Source: Nitrospirota bacterium
GTDB lineage: Bacteria; Nitrospirota; Nitrospiria; SBBL01; JAADHI01
Direction: 5' to 3'
Length of the DNA: 64,000 bases
Assembly (NCBI GenBank): GCA_029261155.1
Contig: JAJDBW010000061.1
Span: 62,001-126,000, forward strand
The position numbers were made by a program, and so were the translations under genes. The notes below the pieces were generated by a model that saw only the letters and a program-made list of their open reading frames with translations, was not told the DNA's origin and did not search any database. Shown here piece after piece: positions 47,543 through 57,157 of the stretch. How positions within the stretch are numbered: the first letter of the stretch is position 1; every line of letters starts with the position of its first letter.

Positions 47543-49849
47543 TTAGGCGGCTTCGTTTTCAAACCAGCCCGGCACAACCATATCGATTAACTGATCGGAA
47601 TCCAGTACATCCGTGGTCATACCCGCAATAACCAAGGATCCTTTTACGCCAGCCTTATTAGTTGGAGAAGGATGAATCGCCGCATCCGTATTCACAATAT
47701 CGATGATGCGACCGACCATGAGCGCAATATTCCTTTCGTTTCTCGAAAACACTATGGCAGGGAGATTTTGCCCCTTACTTTCCAGGGGTGCGAGACCAAG
47801 AAGGTCTGCAAGACCGACAAGCGGGAGCAGATCGCCCCGATACTGAATCACATCAAAACCCCCGGACTTTTCTATTTTTTCCGGATTAATTTCTTCGAGT
47901 CGCGCGACTTCGGAAAGCGGAATTGCGCAACGATCGTGTTCACCCACTGAAAAAAGAATCATCGGCTCTTTATTGAATTTAATTTCTTCTTCCTCTTCTT
48001 CTTGCATCGCTTTTCGCGTTTCCCCCGCATCTTGGAGCAGACCGCCTTCTTGCGCAATCCCCATGGCATCGAGAATTAAAGCCACTCGGCCGTCCCCCAT
48101 AATTGTGGCACCGGCGAGATAGGAAAGGTGTTTCAATTGTTTACTTAAGGGCTTTACCACGATTTCTTCGCTGTCTTTCACCTTGTCGACAAGAAGACCG
48201 TAGGACCGTTCTCCTGCTTTTAAAATCACAATGTTTGATCCGATATCGCCCGGATCGTCTTCATCATTGTTCTGTTTCACCGGGAGCGCGGACTTTAAGC
48301 GCAAAACCTTGTTTAAATTAAGAAGTGGAAGAAGCTTGCCTCGCAAGCGGTAAAAATCAACGCCGTTGATTTCTTCCATTTGAAGGTCGCTTTTCCGATC
48401 GATATGAACGAGTTCCACCAAAGTGGCTTGCGGAATAGCAAAGGGTTCTCCGCCCGAGACGACCATGAGGGCCGGAATAATGGCCAGCGTTAGCGGAATT
48501 TTAATCCGCATAAAGGTCCCCCGACCCACTTGGCTGGATAGATCGATCGTTCCGCCGATTTTTTCAATATTGGTTTTAACAACGTCCATCCCGACGCCGC
48601 GGCCCGACACATTGGTGACTTTCTTCGCCGTTGACAGTCCGGGATGAAAAATAAGGCGAATACTGTCCCTATCATTCATCTGTGTAAGCGCTTCCTCTGA
48701 GATCAAGCCGTTCTGGAATGCTTTTTGTTTTACACGTTCGACATCGATACCGGCACCATCATCCTCAATTTCGATATTGATTTGCCCGCCCTCATGATAA
48801 GCCTTTAGATGAAGCGTTCCTTTCGGGGACTTTCCCAAACGTACTCTTTCCTCCGGTACTTCAATTCCGTGATCCGCAGCATTTCGGATGATGTGCGTCA
48901 TCGGATCCTTAATGGCTTCCAGAAGTGTTTTATCCAATTCTGTGTCCTTGCCCTCCATAACCACGTCAATTTCCTTTTGGTTCGACCGGGCTAGGTCTCG
49001 GACGACTCGAGGAAACTTGTCCCACAGGTTTTTTATGGGTTGCATCCGTGTCTTCATGACTTTATCTTGGAGCTCAGTTGTAATGAGATTGAGCTGCTGA
49101 AGTGTTGCGTTGTTCCCTTCGGATAATTTATTACCGCCTTCCCCCCTAATTTGTTGGAGGAGTTGGTTTCTCGCCAAGACCAATTCGCCGACCATGTTAA
49201 TCAATCGGTCTAATAAATCCACATCGACACGGATGGTCGCATCGGCTAAGGACGGCATTTTTATTTTCGACTTTATATCCTCAGCAGGAGATTTTTCTTG
49301 AGGTAGGCTTGGAGGCTGCGCTGGCTTGTCTTTTTCCTCCTCTACTTTTTCGACCAAGGCCGGTTTGTCTATATTGTTTTCCTCCTCCAGTTCTCGGATC
49401 TTGCTTATTTCTTCAGCAGAGGCCTTTGTCTCATCGGTCTTCACTGTAAGTTCCGCAGTCTCGGACTGTGCGAGGAAAGCATCCAGACTTTCCCGCATCG
49501 CCGTGTAGTTCTTTTCGGGTTCTTCGCCGGTCTCCTCGATGGACTCCAAGAGTTCCTTAATCGCATCGACCGCCTCCAATAGAATGGTAATCCCTTCCTC
49601 CGTCACGGGGATCTCTTCCGCGCGCATGCCGGACAGAATGTTCTCTGCACCATGGGACACCATTTCGAGATTCGGCAAACCGAGGAAACCACAGGTACCC
49701 TTGATCGTATGAATGGTGCGAAAAATACTTCCGATCAAGTCTTTGCTTGTTGGATCATTTTCAAGTTCGACAAATTCTTGATCGAGCCGGCCGACGCCTT
49801 CACCACATTCGATCAAAAAGTCCCTTAGAATACTATCGTCTTCGTCCAA
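47543..49849 (-). CDS. cheA: Chemotaxis histidine kinase CheA with two CheW-like domains
   Basis: Central kinase of chemotaxis, 768 residues. A TTG at 49849 is chosen because GGAGG lies six bases upstream. Order: Hpt domain with phosphorylated His47 (FRTIHTIKGTCGFLG), an acidic linker without a clear CheY-binding P2 domain, dimerisation helix, HATPase (HIIRNAADHGIE, DDGAGID, GRGVGMDVV), a CheW-like domain (~470-610) and a second CheW-like domain (~630-760, starting ILFSVGEHDRCAIPL). The second one is extra compared with E. coli CheA. It heads the che gene run. Confidence 0.95.
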   Translation of the reverse strand: MDEDDSILRDFLIECGEGVGRLDQEFVELENDPTSKDLIGSIFRTIHTIKGTCGFLGLPNLEMVSHGAENILSGMRAEEIPVTEEGITILLEAVDAIKELLESIEETGEEPEKNYTAMRESLDAFLAQSETAELTVKTDETKASAEEISKIRELEEENNIDKPALVEKVEEEKDKPAQPPSLPQEKSPAEDIKSKIKMPSLADATIRVDVDLLDRLINMVGELVLARNQLLQQIRGEGGNKLSEGNNATLQQLNLITTELQDKVMKTRMQPIKNLWDKFPRVVRDLARSNQKEIDVVMEGKDTELDKTLLEAIKDPMTHIIRNAADHGIEVPEERVRLGKSPKGTLHLKAYHEGGQINIEIEDDGAGIDVERVKQKAFQNGLISEEALTQMNDRDSIRLIFHPGLSTAKKVTNVSGRGVGMDVVKTNIEKIGGTIDLSSQVGRGTFMRIKIPLTLAIIPALMVVSGGEPFAIPQATLVELVHIDRKSDLQMEEINGVDFYRLRGKLLPLLNLNKVLRLKSALPVKQNNDEDDPGDIGSNIVILKAGERSYGLLVDKVKDSEEIVVKPLSKQLKHLSYLAGATIMGDGRVALILDAMGIAQEGGLLQDAGETRKAMQEEEEEEIKFNKEPMILFSVGEHDRCAIPLSEVARLEEINPEKIEKSGGFDVIQYRGDLLPLVGLADLLGLAPLESKGQNLPAIVFSRNERNIALMVGRIIDIVNTDAAIHPSPTNKAGVKGSLVIAGMTTDVLDSDQLIDMVVPGWFENEAA

Positions 49850-50160
49850 GGCCACCCTCCATTTTCTTTCGGCGCTTAACACTTTGGGTTATATCAAGTG
49901 CAAGTCTATATTTATATTCTGGATTCAATTTTTATCCTTCAGTTTCATTATATCAAGTTTCATTTTATCGGCTAGGACAGGGGTTTTAGGCTTCTTCTTT
50001 ATCTTTATCGGCGTTTTATAAGAATACCTAAAACCTTTAATTCAGAAATAGAACGTCATTTACCTTAAAAATCTTTATTGACCACTACTTATATTGATAT
50101 TCCACAAAGAGACGATAAAATAACCGGCAATTAAACCCGTCTTTTTGTTTCGAGTTTGAA
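49850..50160. other. Intergenic region between fliA and cheA
   Basis: About 310 A+T-rich bases with no gene. It is the largest gap inside the motility cluster and holds two sigma-28-type -10 octamers, listed separately. A new transcript for the che genes could begin here. Confidence 0.5.
49965..50012 (-). promoter_or_regulatory. Two sigma-28-type -10 octamers upstream of cheA
   Basis: The exact FliA consensus -10 GCCGATAA occurs twice on the minus strand, at 50005-50012 and 49965-49972. The -35 partners are imperfect: TAAA is present before the second copy but only 12 bases away (15 expected), and TTAG precedes the first at 15. Lying upstream of cheA and just after fliA, a FliA-dependent promoter is plausible. 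Confidence 0.4.
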
Positions 50161-50988
50161 CTAATTCTTAGTGCTCATCATCTTTTTTAAGCGCATAATG
50201 GCCTTGGCGTGGATCTGGCACACCCTGGATTCCGTCACTTTTAATGTTCGCCCGATTTCTTTCATGGTCAGCTCTTCATCATAATAGAGGGAGACCACGA
50301 GACGTTCTTTTTTGGGTAAGATGTCGATGGCCTTAAGAAGGCGATCACGATCGTCCTGGGTGAGCAAGGAAAGTAAGGGATTTTCGCTTTTCGGGTCGGC
50401 CATGGACTCAATAAACTGCCACTCCGCACCATCCTTTATCCCAAGATCGTCGAGACTCAGCAAGGTTGCGCCACTGGCTTGATATAAGAAGGTGTCAAAT
50501 TCCTCTTGAGACATCCCCAGGGCCTCGGTCAGTTCTTCTTCCGTTGGCGGCTGCCCATTTTCTTTAATGAAGGCCTCGCAAGCCTTTCTCAATTTGGACG
50601 CCTTATCATGGACAGACCGAGGGATCCAATTGAGCGCGCGGATTTCATCCAGCATCGCGCCACGAATTCTAAATTCGGCATAGGTTTTAAAACGGGCGCT
50701 AATGGACGGATCGTAACGCTCGAAGGCATCCATAAATCCAATCACACCGGCATGGGTCAGATCTTCCACATCTAAGGAAGGCGGAAGTCGAAAGGCCAGG
50801 CGCTGAGCGATGAAACGGATCATCGGCGCGAACTCCTCCAAGATTTCGGACATCTTCGATTTATCCAATGGCATCAAACCGTTGTCTTCGGATTGGATCG
50901 CGGATTTTTCGAGCTTGTTTGATTTCTTTTCTTGTCGAGTCTTCAACACTTCTCCATCGAATTCGAACCGTTTAAGAGCCGTTTCCAT
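50161..50988 (-). CDS. fliA: Flagellar sigma factor FliA (sigma-28)
   Basis: Sigma factor for late flagellar and chemotaxis genes, 275 residues from this start. Region 2 has FRLPPSLDVEDLTHAGVIGFMDAFERYDP and FKTYAEFRIRGAMLDEIRALNW. Region 4 has LPKKERLVVSLYYDEELTMKEIGRTLKVTESRVCQIHAKA. The ATG at 50988 overlaps the flhG end by 46 bases; a TTG at 51000 and an ATG at 50874 (no overlap, length 237, closer to typical FliA) are alternatives. It ends the flhB-flhA-flhF-flhG-fliA run. Confidence 0.93.
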   Translation of the reverse strand: METALKRFEFDGEVLKTRQEKKSNKLEKSAIQSEDNGLMPLDKSKMSEILEEFAPMIRFIAQRLAFRLPPSLDVEDLTHAGVIGFMDAFERYDPSISARFKTYAEFRIRGAMLDEIRALNWIPRSVHDKASKLRKACEAFIKENGQPPTEEELTEALGMSQEEFDTFLYQASGATLLSLDDLGIKDGAEWQFIESMADPKSENPLLSLLTQDDRDRLLKAIDILPKKERLVVSLYYDEELTMKEIGRTLKVTESRVCQIHAKAIMRLKKMMSTKN

Positions 50989-51821
50989 AGAAATTGGCAA
51001 TTCCCTTTGGGGAGATCATTACTGGGCCATTGCATCACTTTGTCGGCCAAGTCTGTAAAGACAACACTTGATCGTGCGCCCGGAAACAATTCGACAACGG
51101 CCTTCTGTTCGAACACCGCCATGCGAAGATAGTCGTCTTGCGGGATAAACCCGACATAATCGATGCCGATGTCGAGAAAACGATCGGCGACCAAGCTTAA
51201 TTTTCGATACACATCGAGGGATTGCCGGGTCGAGCGTGCCATGTTCACCAATAACTTAAATCGTTTCTCACCGTGGCGAAGCGATAAGATTTTCATGATG
51301 GCATACGCATCGCTGATCGAGGTTGGCTCCGGAGAGACCACAACGACAATATCCTGGGCCACCGTGTTAAAGTACAAAACGTTCGAAGAAATACCGGCGG
51401 CCGTATCTATAAGAAAAACATCCACCGCATTTTCCAGGCGGTCAAGTTCGGACAGCAGCACCAGTTTTTGTTCAGGTGTTAAGTGCGTAAAATCTTCCGA
51501 TCCCGAACTGGTTGGGAGAATTTGTATGCCACAAGGTCCTGGGATCATAATTTCAGGGAGGGTCTTCAAACCGAGGATGACATGCTCAAGGGTATATTTG
51601 GGCACAACGCCAAATAAAACATCCAGGTTACCCAGTCCTAAGTCGGCATCGAGGATCACCACGGATTTTCCCATTTTTGCAAGAGAGACCGCTAAATTCC
51701 CAACCACGTTGGTCTTGCCTACACCGCCCTTTCCACTCGTAACCGCAATGACTTTTGGATTACGATGCACTGCCTCCCTTTTATTCAAAATCACGCCTTC
51801 CGATTGTTCAACATTCGCCAT
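50943..51821 (-). CDS. flhG: MinD-like ATPase FlhG (FleN)
   Basis: Deviant-Walker P-loop ATPase that limits flagellar number, 292 residues. SGKGGVGKTNVVGNLA is the deviant Walker A, followed by VVILDADLGLGNLDVLFG and DVFLIDTAAGIS. The C-terminal part has an amphipathic tail. AGAGGA lies eight bases before the ATG. It follows flhF, its usual functional partner, and partly overlaps fliA. Confidence 0.94.
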   Translation of the reverse strand: MANVEQSEGVILNKREAVHRNPKVIAVTSGKGGVGKTNVVGNLAVSLAKMGKSVVILDADLGLGNLDVLFGVVPKYTLEHVILGLKTLPEIMIPGPCGIQILPTSSGSEDFTHLTPEQKLVLLSELDRLENAVDVFLIDTAAGISSNVLYFNTVAQDIVVVVSPEPTSISDAYAIMKILSLRHGEKRFKLLVNMARSTRQSLDVYRKLSLVADRFLDIGIDYVGFIPQDDYLRMAVFEQKAVVELFPGARSSVVFTDLADKVMQWPSNDLPKGNCQFLWKRLLNGSNSMEKC

Positions 51822-51897
51822 CTAATCAATCCTCTTATTTCGCAGCACTTCGATTTTCATTCTTCCAATACCCAGTATCCTGTTAAACAAGGCCGTT

Positions 51898-53133
51898 CTA
51901 TTCCTGTAAAACCAATTCTGAGAAAAGTTGGGGCGTTGCCGCTTCAATGTCTTGCGGCACTCGCCGGCCCGTCGTAAGAAAAGACAAGGGTTTCCGCTTT
52001 CTCGCCAAGATGGAGAAAAGCGGGCCGTAACGCCGGGTTTCATCTATTTTCGTAAAGAGGAGCGAATCGATAGGAAGGATGGAGAAACCATCAATCGTAT
52101 CGCTCATATCGCTCGCTTTGGTATTCGCCGATAACACCAAGTGTGTCTCAATGGGCATCTCCTCATTGGACAAACCGTTCAGGTTCTTAAGCTGATTTGG
52201 ATCGAGCGGGTTGCATCCCACTGTGTCTATCAAGATCAAGTCCCTGCCGCTACAGTTAGACACGATATCTTTGAGCTGGCTCAAGGAACGCACCCCCTCT
52301 GCCGGAATACCGAAGTCTTGGGCAAAGCGCATCAAGCGTGCTTCGTCCCCGCTTTCAAAGGGATCGTAAGCAATAAGCCTTACTTTTCGATTTTCTTGAA
52401 CTTGTCGGGCCGCAATTTTTGCCAGGGTCGTTGTTTTTCCAACGCCGGTGAGTCCCACCAAGGCCAAGGCTCTTGGCCTGTCCGATAGGGAAAGGGCTGA
52501 AAGGCTTTCAAATCCACCCTTAACTTCCACAGTAGACGACAAGACCTCTTTTAAAGCCTGACTCAGTTTTTCCGGCACTTGTAGATCCATGGAGGTCAAG
52601 TGTGCCTTTACACCCTGACAGAGGCTCTTTGCCATTTCTGAATCGATGCCATTGGCTCTGAGTTTCTGGAAGAGCTCAAAGAGACGTTCATGATCACTAA
52701 AGAAGGGGTCTTCGTAACGCGTTTCGCTAAGGACTTTTAAAACGGTCTTCATTTCCAGCCAGGTCTCGTGCATTTTCCCGTTCTGCTTGGCTTCCGGTTC
52801 TGATTTGGGTTCATTTAGCTTCGAGAGTTGACCTTTGATCGACTGGAGCTCTTGATAGATATCGCCTTGTATCGCGGTAACCAACTGGGTTTCGAAAGGC
52901 GCTTCTTTTTTTTCTGTCACGTTTACCTTTTCGACTTGTTTTTCTACAGGCCTCTCTTGCGTCTGAAGACCCTCCGTTGCTGCGGTCACCTCGATCATTC
53001 GTCGGGACAAACCGCGTTGATCTTTCGCTTGCGTTTCTCGCGTTAATAAAATGACCGCTTCCGGACCCAATTCCCGGTGGATCGTCCGAAGAATTCCAGA
53101 CATCTCTTCGCCTTTAAACTTCCTGATTTGCAT
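51898..53133 (-). CDS. flhF: Flagellar GTPase FlhF (SRP-type, with altered motifs)
   Basis: SRP-family GTPase that places the flagellum, 411 residues. The N-terminal basic region (MQIRKFKGEEM) is typical. The P-loop is GLTGVGKTTTLAKI (227-240) and the base-specificity motif is TKIDE. The box that normally reads DTYRIGA is DPFESGD, and G3 reads DTVGC (303-307) instead of DTAGR. GAGG lies seven bases before the ATG, and the start overlaps the flhA end by 20 bases. Confidence 0.92.
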   Translation of the reverse strand: MQIRKFKGEEMSGILRTIHRELGPEAVILLTRETQAKDQRGLSRRMIEVTAATEGLQTQERPVEKQVEKVNVTEKKEAPFETQLVTAIQGDIYQELQSIKGQLSKLNEPKSEPEAKQNGKMHETWLEMKTVLKVLSETRYEDPFFSDHERLFELFQKLRANGIDSEMAKSLCQGVKAHLTSMDLQVPEKLSQALKEVLSSTVEVKGGFESLSALSLSDRPRALALVGLTGVGKTTTLAKIAARQVQENRKVRLIAYDPFESGDEARLMRFAQDFGIPAEGVRSLSQLKDIVSNCSGRDLILIDTVGCNPLDPNQLKNLNGLSNEEMPIETHLVLSANTKASDMSDTIDGFSILPIDSLLFTKIDETRRYGPLFSILARKRKPLSFLTTGRRVPQDIEAATPQLFSELVLQE

Positions 53134-55216
53134 CCATCAGCCTCACGGTTTCAAGCGATTGCAAGTTAACCTGGTTTGATATTTCGTTCGACGAAAGGAC
53201 GACGAGGTTTGGAATAAAACGCTCCGCCATTCGACGAAGATGTATGCGAATCCCCGGAGAACACAGGATCACAGGGTGATGACCCTTCGTCGCCACGCTT
53301 TCGGAAGTGCGGCGGATTTGCATGATAATCTGTTGCGAAAGGGAAGGATCAAGAGATAACCTTTCTTCCTTGCCGTCTCGATCAATGGCTTCTGAAATCG
53401 CCCGGTCGAGTTGCGGATCGATGCCGATCACCATCAGATTGCCATCGGTGCTTTGATATTGCTTTGTAATGGTACGGGCCAGTGCTTGCCGGCAATAGCC
53501 GGTGAGTTGATCGCTGTCTTTGATCGAAGCGGCAACATCGGCAAGCGTCTCTAATATGGTTCGGATATCTCGAATGGGCACCCGTTCTTTCAAAAGGTTC
53601 CCCAGAACCTTGACCACACCACCCAGAGTCAGCAAATTCGGGATCAGCTCTTCGATCACTTTTGGATTTCCCTTACCGAACTGATCGAGTATTTGCTGTG
53701 CTTCCTGTCGCCCCAGCAACTCATGGGCGTGGTTCCGAACCGTTTCCGTCAAATGCGTTGCAATGACGGAAGGCACATCGACAACGGTATAGCCCTCAAT
53801 TTGCGCGCGTTCCTTCACCTTTTCCGTAATCCATAAAGCCTGTAATCCAAAGCAGGGCTCTTGTGTGGGAATCCCTTCAATTCCGTTTTTATTGCTTCCA
53901 CTGGGATCCATCGCGAGGAAATGATTCGGAAGGACTTCTCCCCTGCTGATCTCGATCCCTTTAACGACAATGATGTACTCGTTGGGTTTAATCTGTAAGT
54001 TGTCTCGGATATGTATCGGTGGGACAACAAAGCCCAGTTCAAGGGCCAATTGCTTCCGGATGGCCGAAATACGTTTAAGCAGTTCTCCACCCTGCCCCTG
54101 ATCCACGAGCGGAATCAAACCGTAGCCTACGTTTAATTCCATCAGATCAAGCGGAGTCAGCCACTCATCGTCTTCCGGCACCTTGGTCTCTTCGACCTTG
54201 GGCTCAAGAGACACAAGGGCCGCCTGCGTTTCTTTTTGCAAAGCCGAATAACCGATAAAACCGATTCCCGCCGCTAAAAAAAGAAAGGCGAGATGCGGCA
54301 TTCCTGGAATTAAACTGAAGACGAAAACGACAAGGGCGGCGCCAATAAGGGCTCGAGGATGAACAACCATTTGCCGAGTGACATCGGTGCCGAGGTTCGA
54401 CTCCGATGCCGCGCGCGAAACAACAATACCCGCGGCGGTGGAAATAATGAGCCCCGGAATTTGTCCGACCAGTCCATCTCCAATACTCAAAAGCGTGTAG
54501 TTTTGGGCGGCAGCAGCCACATCCATGCCCTGTTGAAGCACGCCAATGACCAAGCCCCCCACGATATTCACCACGATAATCAGAATGGCCGCAATGGCAT
54601 CCCCCCGAACAAACTTGCTCGCCCCGTCCATGGCGCCGTAAAAATCAGCCTCTCGTGAAATGGACTCGCGCCGTTTTCGGGCCTCTTTCTCATCAATCAT
54701 CCCGGCATTAAGATCGGCATCGATGCTCATTTGTTTTCCCGGCATCGCATCCAACATAAAACGGGCCGAGACTTCGGCAATACGTCCCGCACCCTTCGTA
54801 ATCACCACGAAATTAATGACTACTAAGATTAAAAACACGACCAAACCGACGGCATAATTTGACCCGATCACTAAGTTGCCGAAGGTTTTAATTACATCCC
54901 CAGCCGCAGCAGCACCCGTATTTCCGTTCAATAGAATCGAGCGTGTTGTTGCGATATTCAGAGAAAGCCGGTAGAGGGTGATAATTAACAGGATGGATGG
55001 AAAAGCTGAAAATTCGACAGGCCGTACGGTATGCATGGCCACAAAGAGGATAACCAAGGCCGAACTGATACTAAAGGCCAACAGCAAGTCGAGTAGCAGA
55101 TTGGGAATAGGCAAAATCATTAAGAGCAAAATGCCCACGACACCAATCCCCATGAGGGCATCGCCGTTACGACTCACTCTTACAATCGGTTCTGCTTGTG
55201 TTATCGAATCAGCCAT
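53114..55216 (-). CDS. flhA: Flagellar export gate protein FlhA
   Basis: Core of the flagellar type III export gate, 700 residues from the ATG at 55216; a TTG at 55261 would add 15 residues and neither start has a good ribosome-binding site. The N-terminal half has about eight membrane helices and the FHIPEP loop block (VITKGAGRIAEVSARFMLDAMPGKQMSIDADLNAG). The C-terminal cytoplasmic domain includes VVDVPSVIATHL. It lies between flhB and flhF. Confidence 0.96.
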   Translation of the reverse strand: MADSITQAEPIVRVSRNGDALMGIGVVGILLLMILPIPNLLLDLLLAFSISSALVILFVAMHTVRPVEFSAFPSILLIITLYRLSLNIATTRSILLNGNTGAAAAGDVIKTFGNLVIGSNYAVGLVVFLILVVINFVVITKGAGRIAEVSARFMLDAMPGKQMSIDADLNAGMIDEKEARKRRESISREADFYGAMDGASKFVRGDAIAAILIIVVNIVGGLVIGVLQQGMDVAAAAQNYTLLSIGDGLVGQIPGLIISTAAGIVVSRAASESNLGTDVTRQMVVHPRALIGAALVVFVFSLIPGMPHLAFLFLAAGIGFIGYSALQKETQAALVSLEPKVEETKVPEDDEWLTPLDLMELNVGYGLIPLVDQGQGGELLKRISAIRKQLALELGFVVPPIHIRDNLQIKPNEYIIVVKGIEISRGEVLPNHFLAMDPSGSNKNGIEGIPTQEPCFGLQALWITEKVKERAQIEGYTVVDVPSVIATHLTETVRNHAHELLGRQEAQQILDQFGKGNPKVIEELIPNLLTLGGVVKVLGNLLKERVPIRDIRTILETLADVAASIKDSDQLTGYCRQALARTITKQYQSTDGNLMVIGIDPQLDRAISEAIDRDGKEERLSLDPSLSQQIIMQIRRTSESVATKGHHPVILCSPGIRIHLRRMAERFIPNLVVLSSNEISNQVNLQSLETVRLMDANQEV

Positions 55217-55299
55217 GTTTTTTAAATGATGAGGTCCTTCTATTAAAGCGTCGGTGGACAATAGGATTCGTGCGAGCGTCTATGCTGCGTCGTGGGGAT

Positions 55300-56370
55300 T
55301 TATCCACCCTGCCGACCTTTTCCTCGCAATTTGTAGACATAGGCCAAAATTTCGGCGACAGCACGGTAGATACCCGCCGGAATTTCCCGGCCAACCTCAA
55401 CGGTTTTAAAAAGCATTTGCGCGACCGGCTTGTCTTCAACAATGGGAATGCCATGTTCCCGCGCAATTTCTCTGATCTTTTCCGCAACGAAACCGGCGCC
55501 CTTTGCCACAACCCTGGGCGCACCCATTTCGGTGGGTTGGTAGCGCAAAGCCACGGCCAAGCGAGTTGGGTTCGTCACAACAACATCGGCCTTCGGGACA
55601 TCTGACATCATTCTTTTTCGCGCAATATCGCGTTGTAAGCTCCGGATTCGGGATCGAACCAAGGGGGTGCCTTCCGATTGCTTCAATTCGTCTTTAATCT
55701 CCTGACGGGTCATTCGCATTTTTCGTTCGTTTTCCCACAATTGATATCCAAAATCGACCGCGCCAATGCCTGTAATGACCATGCCCATCCAAAGAATCAG
55801 GTGACTTACCTTCTCTCCGATTCCTTCCAAAATACCGCCTTCGGATTGACTAAAGCCCAAGATCTCAGCCAAGTCTCCTCGGATAATGAGGTAAGAAATA
55901 GAACCGACAATCAAAAACTTCAAAAGGGTCTTGGCCAGATTGACGAATGCCCCTATAGAAAAAATGCGTTTAAATCCGGCGATCGGGCTGATTCGAGAGA
56001 ACTGCGGTTGAATAGGTTCGGTCGTCCAGAGAACGCCATGCTGAAAAACGACTGAAAAAATACTCACCAAGGCCATAAGGCCGACAATGGGGATGAGCAT
56101 ATAAAAGATTGTGGTCAATCCATTTTGAATCAGACCCGGAAAGGTAGATTCCGTAATCACTGTCGTTCCCGACGAAGAAAGAGATTGCACCATGACCTCT
56201 TTTAATGTCGAAAATAGATGTCCGCCTCTTGCTTTAAAGATTAGAATCACCGCGAGAATTAAAGCGGCCGACGAGATATCTCGACTGGTCGGGACTTGTC
56301 CCTTCTTTCTCGCATCTTCGCGCCGTTTAGGCGTTGCTTTTTCGGTTCGCTCTTGATCGTTATCAGGCAT
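55300..56370 (-). CDS. flhB: Flagellar export switch protein FlhB
   Basis: Substrate-specificity switch of the export gate, 356 residues, four membrane helices and a cytoplasmic domain. The N-terminal ERTEKATPKRREDARKKGQVPTSRD is classic FlhB. The autocleavage motif, normally NPTH, reads NPTR here (residues 267-270, VVTNPTRLAVALRY). AAAGGT lies six bases before the ATG. It is between fliR and flhA in the same operon. Confidence 0.95.
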   Translation of the reverse strand: MPDNDQERTEKATPKRREDARKKGQVPTSRDISSAALILAVILIFKARGGHLFSTLKEVMVQSLSSSGTTVITESTFPGLIQNGLTTIFYMLIPIVGLMALVSIFSVVFQHGVLWTTEPIQPQFSRISPIAGFKRIFSIGAFVNLAKTLLKFLIVGSISYLIIRGDLAEILGFSQSEGGILEGIGEKVSHLILWMGMVITGIGAVDFGYQLWENERKMRMTRQEIKDELKQSEGTPLVRSRIRSLQRDIARKRMMSDVPKADVVVTNPTRLAVALRYQPTEMGAPRVVAKGAGFVAEKIREIAREHGIPIVEDKPVAQMLFKTVEVGREIPAGIYRAVAEILAYVYKLRGKGRQGG

Positions 56371-56373
56371 GGT

Positions 56374-57150
56374 TTACCTTTGCATTCCTAATAAAAATAG
56401 AGGCACGACTTCCCGTAAATGTGCAATTTCTCGCTGCAGTATGGAAGCAAACAAGGGAAGCGAAACACCTAAGACAAAGAGGCCTAAGGTGATCGTAATT
56501 GGAAAACTAAAAAGCAACACGTTTAACTGAGGGACGACCCGGCCGAGAATACCGATGGCCACGTTGGCCATTAATAGGGAAACGATAATCGGCATGCTGA
56601 TTTTCATACCGAGAAAAAACATTTCTCCGGCTAGTTTCATCATAAACCCAACGATCGAACCGGATGGATAGAATGCGAAGGACGGGATCCATTGAAAGCT
56701 TCTCACCATATTTTCTATTAAGATGTAGTGACCATTGACCGACATAAAAATTAAAAGTGCGACAAGTCCTTGAAATCGAGCGATGAGAGAGACTTGTTGA
56801 TTTGATACAGGATCGAAGAGATTCGCCGCGGCAAAGCCCATCTGAATGCCAACGATCGAGGATCCAATTTCAACCGCACCGAAAATCATGCGGACGCCTA
56901 AGCTGATGGTCACACCGATCATCACCTCACCCGCAAGACCAATAGCCAATTGAGCCATATTTAAAGTTCGCGTTTCGACTTCGATCAATTGGAAAAGAAC
57001 GACGGCAATCGATAGGACAATCAAGGCTTTCACCATGTTAGGGACACCGGCGCCACCGATTAGCGGAATCGCGAAAAAAAACGCGGCGACACGGGCCAGG
57101 ACAAAAAGAAATGCACCTTGGTTTTCGATAATGGCATCAACGATCGTCAT
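56374..57150 (-). CDS. fliR: Flagellar export gate protein FliR
   Basis: Membrane component of the export gate, 258 residues with about six hydrophobic segments. Typical FliR blocks are FLFVLARVAAFFFAIPLIGG near the N-terminus and VQMGF-type GIQMGFAAANLFDPVSNQQVS in the middle. It begins eight bases after fliQ and ends four bases before flhB. Confidence 0.94.
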   Translation of the reverse strand: MTIVDAIIENQGAFLFVLARVAAFFFAIPLIGGAGVPNMVKALIVLSIAVVLFQLIEVETRTLNMAQLAIGLAGEVMIGVTISLGVRMIFGAVEIGSSIVGIQMGFAAANLFDPVSNQQVSLIARFQGLVALLIFMSVNGHYILIENMVRSFQWIPSFAFYPSGSIVGFMMKLAGEMFFLGMKISMPIIVSLLMANVAIGILGRVVPQLNVLLFSFPITITLGLFVLGVSLPLFASILQREIAHLREVVPLFLLGMQR

Positions 57151-57157
57151 TTCTTTT

